A stretch of DNA of 64,000 bases from Brachynemurus nebulosus. Taxonomy: Eukaryota > Arthropoda > Insecta > Neuroptera > Myrmeleontidae. The notes below the pieces were generated by a model. The model did no database searches and was not told where the DNA came from. It saw only the letters and a program-made list of their open reading frames with translations. The stretch spans positions 39,380,803 through 39,444,802 of the forward strand of contig JAPWDM010000004.1 of assembly GCA_035578155.1 (NCBI GenBank). Direction: 5' to 3'. The translations under genes were made by a program, and so were the position numbers. Each line of letters opens with the position of its first letter. Position 1 is the stretch's first letter. This document shows, piece after piece, positions 59,855 through 64,000 of the stretch.

Positions 59855-60224
59855 AAACAACCCCAAACTGTTACAGCGTCGTTTCGGATTTTTGAACATC
59901 TGGTGCCCAGACGACAATTTTTAGAAATTTTGTAAAATCTAAGCAAAGTATATGCCACCTGTTATTGTTTTGAAAAAAAATGTTGTTAGCTTAACGTTAG
60001 CTAATGGAGCTTGCACCGTTACAAAACAGAGGGCTTTCTCTGATTCAAAAAATTATTGTCAATATAATTCTCACTTGATTGCAATAATGAAATATATTAT
60101 ATGGATGTCTATCTATATGAAATAACTCACTATTGCAGTGAAATACATATATACACATTATACACATAATGCAACATACCTTTGTAGACACACTAAAATT
60201 ATAAAATAATAAATTGACTTTTTT
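59855..60224. other. Stretch, nothing recognised
   Basis: No supported features. Confidence 0.35.
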
Positions 60225-60521
60225 TTTCTTATTTTCTCAAAAACTAGCCAACCTAGAATAATAGTTCCAAAACCTTTTTTATGTTATTTTTTCTCGTCTT
60301 TGCAATGGTGTAAAAAAATTTGACAAAAACTTTAAAATTATAGCAAATTTTGGCCAAAAACTCATTTTCACGAAAAATGCTCAAAAAACCATGTTCCTGA
60401 GCTCCGACGTTTTTGGCTGAAGAACTCATCCAAGATTTTTGGACTTCCAACGTTGTCACCAAATTTCGTAAAACTAGCAGTTTTTCCTGAAGCGCTATCG
60501 TGCTGATACATAAATACATAA

Positions 60522-60613
<92 letters not shown>

Positions 60614-60748
60614 TTTAGTGAATGGTATTTTTGGGCTCTAGGGACCTCAAAACAAATTTCTGCCATATTTTCGGGCTGAACTTCCACTATGACTTACACC
60701 ATAATAGCTGAATTTCCAGAATTCTTTCTGGAAATTCGCTAAAAAAGA
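60225..60748 (-). mobile_element. Family B repeat with (AT)n core, copy 2
   Basis: Reverse-oriented counterpart of 5968-6480; the GCGAATTTCCAGAA and TATGGCAGAAATTTGTTTTG landmarks are preserved. The 144-codon minus-strand frame here is the microsatellite plus the element's interior. Confidence 0.75.
60525..60611. repeat. (AT)n microsatellite in family B
   Basis: About 40 AT units with CA interruptions at its left end. Confidence 0.95.
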
Positions 60749-63026
60749 AAAAAATACTATACTTACTAATTATCTGACCTAATTTGACTCACGTCAAAGT
60801 CAATGTCAGTAGTATGATTTATTACTGGCAATAACTGATTTTTATTACAAAAATAAAGAAAAAACTTTTTAAATTGGTGATGAACTTTTGCAATTACTTA
60901 TTTGTCTTATTTAAGTCATTGAGCCTTGGTTGCATGAATTCTTAATACGTTAATCCGCTAGTTTTGATTTCAGTTTGGACTTACTGACAATTTTATTATG
61001 ATTTAAAAAATGTTTTCATCTATAGGCAAGCTCAGCAAACCATTTTGGATCTAGTTTAATGCAACAAACAGACAACAATTATAGTCTATTCTCAAATTAA
61101 ATAATAACAAACAGTTAAGCAGGTGGATATGTATTATTAGTACGCTTTGCTAATAAAATATATTAATCACTACTTTTTCATAAGTTCTCTGTTCGTTGCA
61201 TAGAACCCGGGTTCCAAACGTGTTGATGAACTACTGGATATATAAAGAATGAAAAAAATTTGCTGAACTTATTTTAGAAAATTCTATAAAAATAATTACA
61301 AAAGTTAATTAAAAAATTATTGCGATAAAAGTTTTTCGATTTTTTGGATTCAGTAATTTAAATTGTGTAGCTTGGAAAACACCTTTCTGGGTTTTTGATA
61401 CGAGAAAAAAATTAAATAAAATAATTTTTAGCTGTAACAGAAACAATTACAGATATTGGATAATAATCATAATAACGAAACCTATCGTGGTTCCCAAACC
61501 TTCTAGTGGTACTCTATTTATATGAACTGTATGTTTTTGTTTTAGTTATATAAAATAGAGAAATATCAGTAAGCCAAGAAAAAGCGTATGTATATTAACT
61601 TGAAACAGTAAAATCGTTCATCTATAGATTTAACCCTTATTTAACGATGGATTCATCAAAAGCGTTCATTATGTGTATAAAAATATGCTATATTGGACGC
61701 ATCCCATTTAAATCCCATTGAGATTTAAATATTTTTCTAATAATTGTAAATATATTTCTTGAAACTGGAACATATTTAATCGAAATACCATTTTGATAAA
61801 TTTCTAAAATAATTCACTGTTAAGAGATTTACTTTACGAAATTTCATCTTAAATATTAAAAATATTTAAAGTTTTAATTACTTCGTCAAATTCACTATAC
61901 AAATAATAATCTTTTTAGCGCGTTTTCAGTCTTACGACCATCTTCGGAATAGGTTGAGCCATGAATAAATTTTGCGATTTACACTTTTGTAAATATCATC
62001 CAATATTTACTCCTAAGATATTAGCTGAATGTTGAGACACACTGTATCAAAAGACCGTAAATAAATGTTCAAGTTATATTCATAAATAATTGTAAATTTA
62101 AAATTGCTTAATTCAAAAAATACATGTATATTTTAATATTGAGCGTGTATTTTATTTGAATACTTTAATTGAATTTCATTTATAGAGAACGGTTAAGCGA
62201 AAATATCAACCAATACAGAAAATTTCATTGACGTAGCAACGAACGATGATACGTAAATTTACGTAAACATATATAACGTATAATTTTATCCATCCACTTT
62301 TAGTAGGCACCTCAAACATAAGCGCAGGGAAGAATGAGGCATAAATAGGAGTGAAAGAAAAATGAAGAAAATCAATGCACATATAATATAACAACAGCCG
62401 ATAGCGCCGATACCGTACAAGTCTGCTTGACACGTATAACTGTGCGTCTAGAAATGAAACCTGTTTATAAAAACACCCAAATACATATGTTCGGTCAATG
62501 CAAAATATTAACAGACTGTAAAATTTTTATCCATATCAAACAATCAGTTAGTTCTTTTAACAATCAGTGAGTTTCTTCAGTAATTTAACGAGATCTGCGG
62601 TCTGACACGAATTTCTACTAAGCCTTGCTTGAATTGACAATTGCTTTTGTAACCTATACAACTTAATCTAAGTATAATTTAAAAAAAATAAAATAAATGG
62701 AAGCTCGATGTTGGAGGGGGAATACTGTAAAATCATTCCTCGAAAAGAATGAGTTTGACAATTTGGCCAAGATGAGTTGGAACTAACGATGGTTTTTCGA
62801 ATGTATGTTTTTCTATAAAACTTGTAACATTCGTGCGGATGCTACGTCATAGATCTGCAAGCCTGACTAATGAATAATAATTAGGGCATCAACTGGATTT
62901 CTATCTGGATTTAGTCAAAATCATACAAATTCTCCCGTATTTATTATACTATCTTCTTTCAAAAACTAACTAAATCTTCAATAATTTTACTCCCCTACTG
63001 CTGCTCACATTTGACATTGCTCACAG
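60749..63026. other. Stretch with weak gene-like hints only
   Basis: A 29-codon ATG frame at 62697-62786 (begins MEARCWRGN) follows a leader with two AACAATCAGT repeats (62544, 62560). It has no donor or recognisable domain, so I do not call it a gene. Nothing else supported. Confidence 0.3.
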
Positions 63027-63134
63027 ATTCTACTGTATTTGAAAATATGATTCAAAATTGGAATTACAGAATGCAATTTATTAATGATATTCGTTCCGAA
63101 TTTCCGGATGTATGCCGGAAATTATTTTTAAGTT
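63027..63134 (+). CDS. Candidate internal exon, unidentified gene
   Basis: A 108 bp open segment lies between an acceptor with a polypyrimidine-like lead (CTGCTGCTCAC...CTCACAG, AG at 63025-63026) and a consensus donor GTAAGT (63135-63140). The frame gives 35 full codons reading STVFENMIQNWNYRMQFIND near its start and ending DVCRKLFLS, with split codons in phase 1 at both sides. The length is a multiple of three. I recognise no domain. It could belong to a host gene continuing beyond the window or to a transposase. Confidence 0.45.
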
Positions 63135-63140
63135 GTAAGT

Positions 63141-63522
63141 GCCTTAAAATTGTCTTTTTTCCTTCTTCATCTTGTACCTATTTCTATCTAATCTGTTTCT
63201 ATCTGTACCTAAGTTCTATCATTTAAAAACACCGTTTATATACAGGCTGAGTTTCCTCAGAGTTATCTACCGTACGATTTATTCCTAAAATATTCATCTA
63301 AGTAATTAAAAAAAAGTTTATACAAAAAAAAAAAAAACTCATACCACAGGGGGACATTTGCGAAAAATATTTCCAGAGTTTTTTAGGAACCTAAATAAAA
63401 TTTTTGAATTAGAAACATATGCCGAAATTTTTAATAATTTTTTAAATATTTTAAAAATTTTTTATAATTCAGAACTATTAGCAATATTAAAATCCCACAA
63501 AAAAAACATTTCATGTTAAAAA
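63141..63522. other. AT-rich stretch, nothing recognised
   Basis: Contains an A tract near 63326-63339. No supported gene. Confidence 0.35.
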
Positions 63523-63680
63523 TCATGGTCAAATCAAGTTATAAGGCTTGGGCGATTCCCGGAAGTATGGTAAATAGCCAATGGTCAATAGCACAATAAT
63601 TTGCTATGGGCTGTTGATGTTCGGTTTTATTACCATAGTTTCGCGAAACGGCCAAGCCTTATAACTTGATTTGACCATGA
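63523..63680. mobile_element. Hairpin MITE, 158 bp
   Basis: TCATGGTCAAATCAAGTTAT and AAGGCTTGG pair with their complements at 63650-63680; a shorter inner stem (GTATGGTAA with TTACCATAG) follows. Confidence 0.82.
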
Positions 63681-63750
63681 TGCCGACTTATTTAGGGCTT
63701 GGCGCAACATTAGATCTCATAACTTTTTAAAAAATGTTTTTTGGTGGGAT

Positions 63751-63907
63751 TTCAGTTCTTTTTGTAAGTTGTTCGTGTTTTTTTTGTTTTGTTGTTTATT
63801 TTTACAGAGTGTATTTCCTGGACATAAGAAGCCCTTTTCAGTTCTTTTTGTAGATTGTTCGTGTTCTGTTTCTTTTTACAGGGACTACTTCCTGTACATT
63901 AGAAGCT
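63751..63907 (+). repeat. 86 bp tandem duplication with acceptor-like sites
   Basis: Both units contain TTCAGTTCTTTTTGTA, GTTCGTGTT, a T-rich tract ending in TTTTTACAG, and a TTCCTG(G/T)ACAT(A/T)AGAAG block. Each could act as a splice acceptor; the open frame at 63769-63993 spans both. No product is recognisable. Confidence 0.7.
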
Positions 63908-64000
63908 CCTATCTTCATTGTCCACTCCTATCTTTCCCTCTTTTCCTTGTGGGATTATTGATGGTAATTGGCAACCAGTCTGAGCAGTACTGAACCCTTA

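Noticed and set aside
61490..61520. GGTTCCCAAACCTTCTAGTGG, like a hAT MITE end
   Set aside because: No opposite end and no target duplication could be found.

Overview
This is AT-rich animal DNA. It is most likely from an insect, possibly a hemipteran, judging by the BEL/Pao, hAT, piggyBac-like and TA-inserting repeats and the long (AT)n tracts. I cannot fix the species. I recognise no complete conserved host gene. Most of the interpretable sequence is transposable elements, many nested in one another, with a few exon-like fragments.

Region by region. 0.2-2.4 kb is a repeat I call family A, with internal ~160 bp modules and an (AT)n tract. 3.8-6.5 kb holds a duplicated block, a piggyBac-like MITE with TTAA duplications, the C-terminal part of a BEL/Pao polyprotein, hairpin MITEs and a family B repeat. 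7.3-7.7 kb is a duplicated exon-like module. 8.5-9.0 kb is a palindromic TA-flanked MITE. 9.9-11.8 kb is a decayed LINE endonuclease split by an 858 bp retro-inserted sequence that reads as a string of nine GC-rich stem-loops with an A-rich tail and a 12 bp target duplication. 15.9-17.4 kb is a TA-flanked element. 19.7-23.1 kb is a foldback element with a hAT element inside it, a smaller element inside that, and a hAT MITE beside its right end. A TATA box and a candidate first exon follow at 23.06-23.35 kb. 24.8-26.6 kb is a second foldback element. 27.9-30.8 kb is one family A copy broken by another in reverse orientation.

30.84-37.40 kb is the most unusual object: a ~6.6 kb giant palindrome with arms of ~2.4-2.5 kb around a 1.7 kb core. 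The core carries one reading frame with an N-terminal C2H2 finger and a long acidic region, broken once by an in-frame TAA. Each arm carries an outward-facing gene. The right copy is intact (170 codons) and has a Glu...Cys-x2-His...Cys arrangement like the ECHC tetrad of the Maelstrom RNase H-like domain. The left copy has lost 113 bp and is frameshifted. I recognise no polymerase, integrase, reverse transcriptase or known transposase in it.

39.5-45.0 kb has a tRNA-related SINE, a truncated family A copy, an element with GATTAGTG subterminal repeats and a TA-flanked element carrying a hAT MITE. 45.3-47.4 kb is a hAT relic, with the C-terminal dimerisation segment still readable, split by a 1.57 kb element with ACACAGAGAAAA termini; a second, truncated copy of that element is at 50.9-51.9 kb. 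47.6-50.0 kb and 54.7-56.0 kb are further TA-flanked elements. 57.7-60.7 kb holds a palindromic MITE, a 690 bp hAT MITE with a perfect 8 bp duplication and a family B copy. The last kilobase has a well-delimited candidate exon (63,027-63,134), a hairpin and a tandem duplication.

The parts do not form a pathway. They record successive insertions. No operons, tRNA, rRNA or CRISPR arrays are present.
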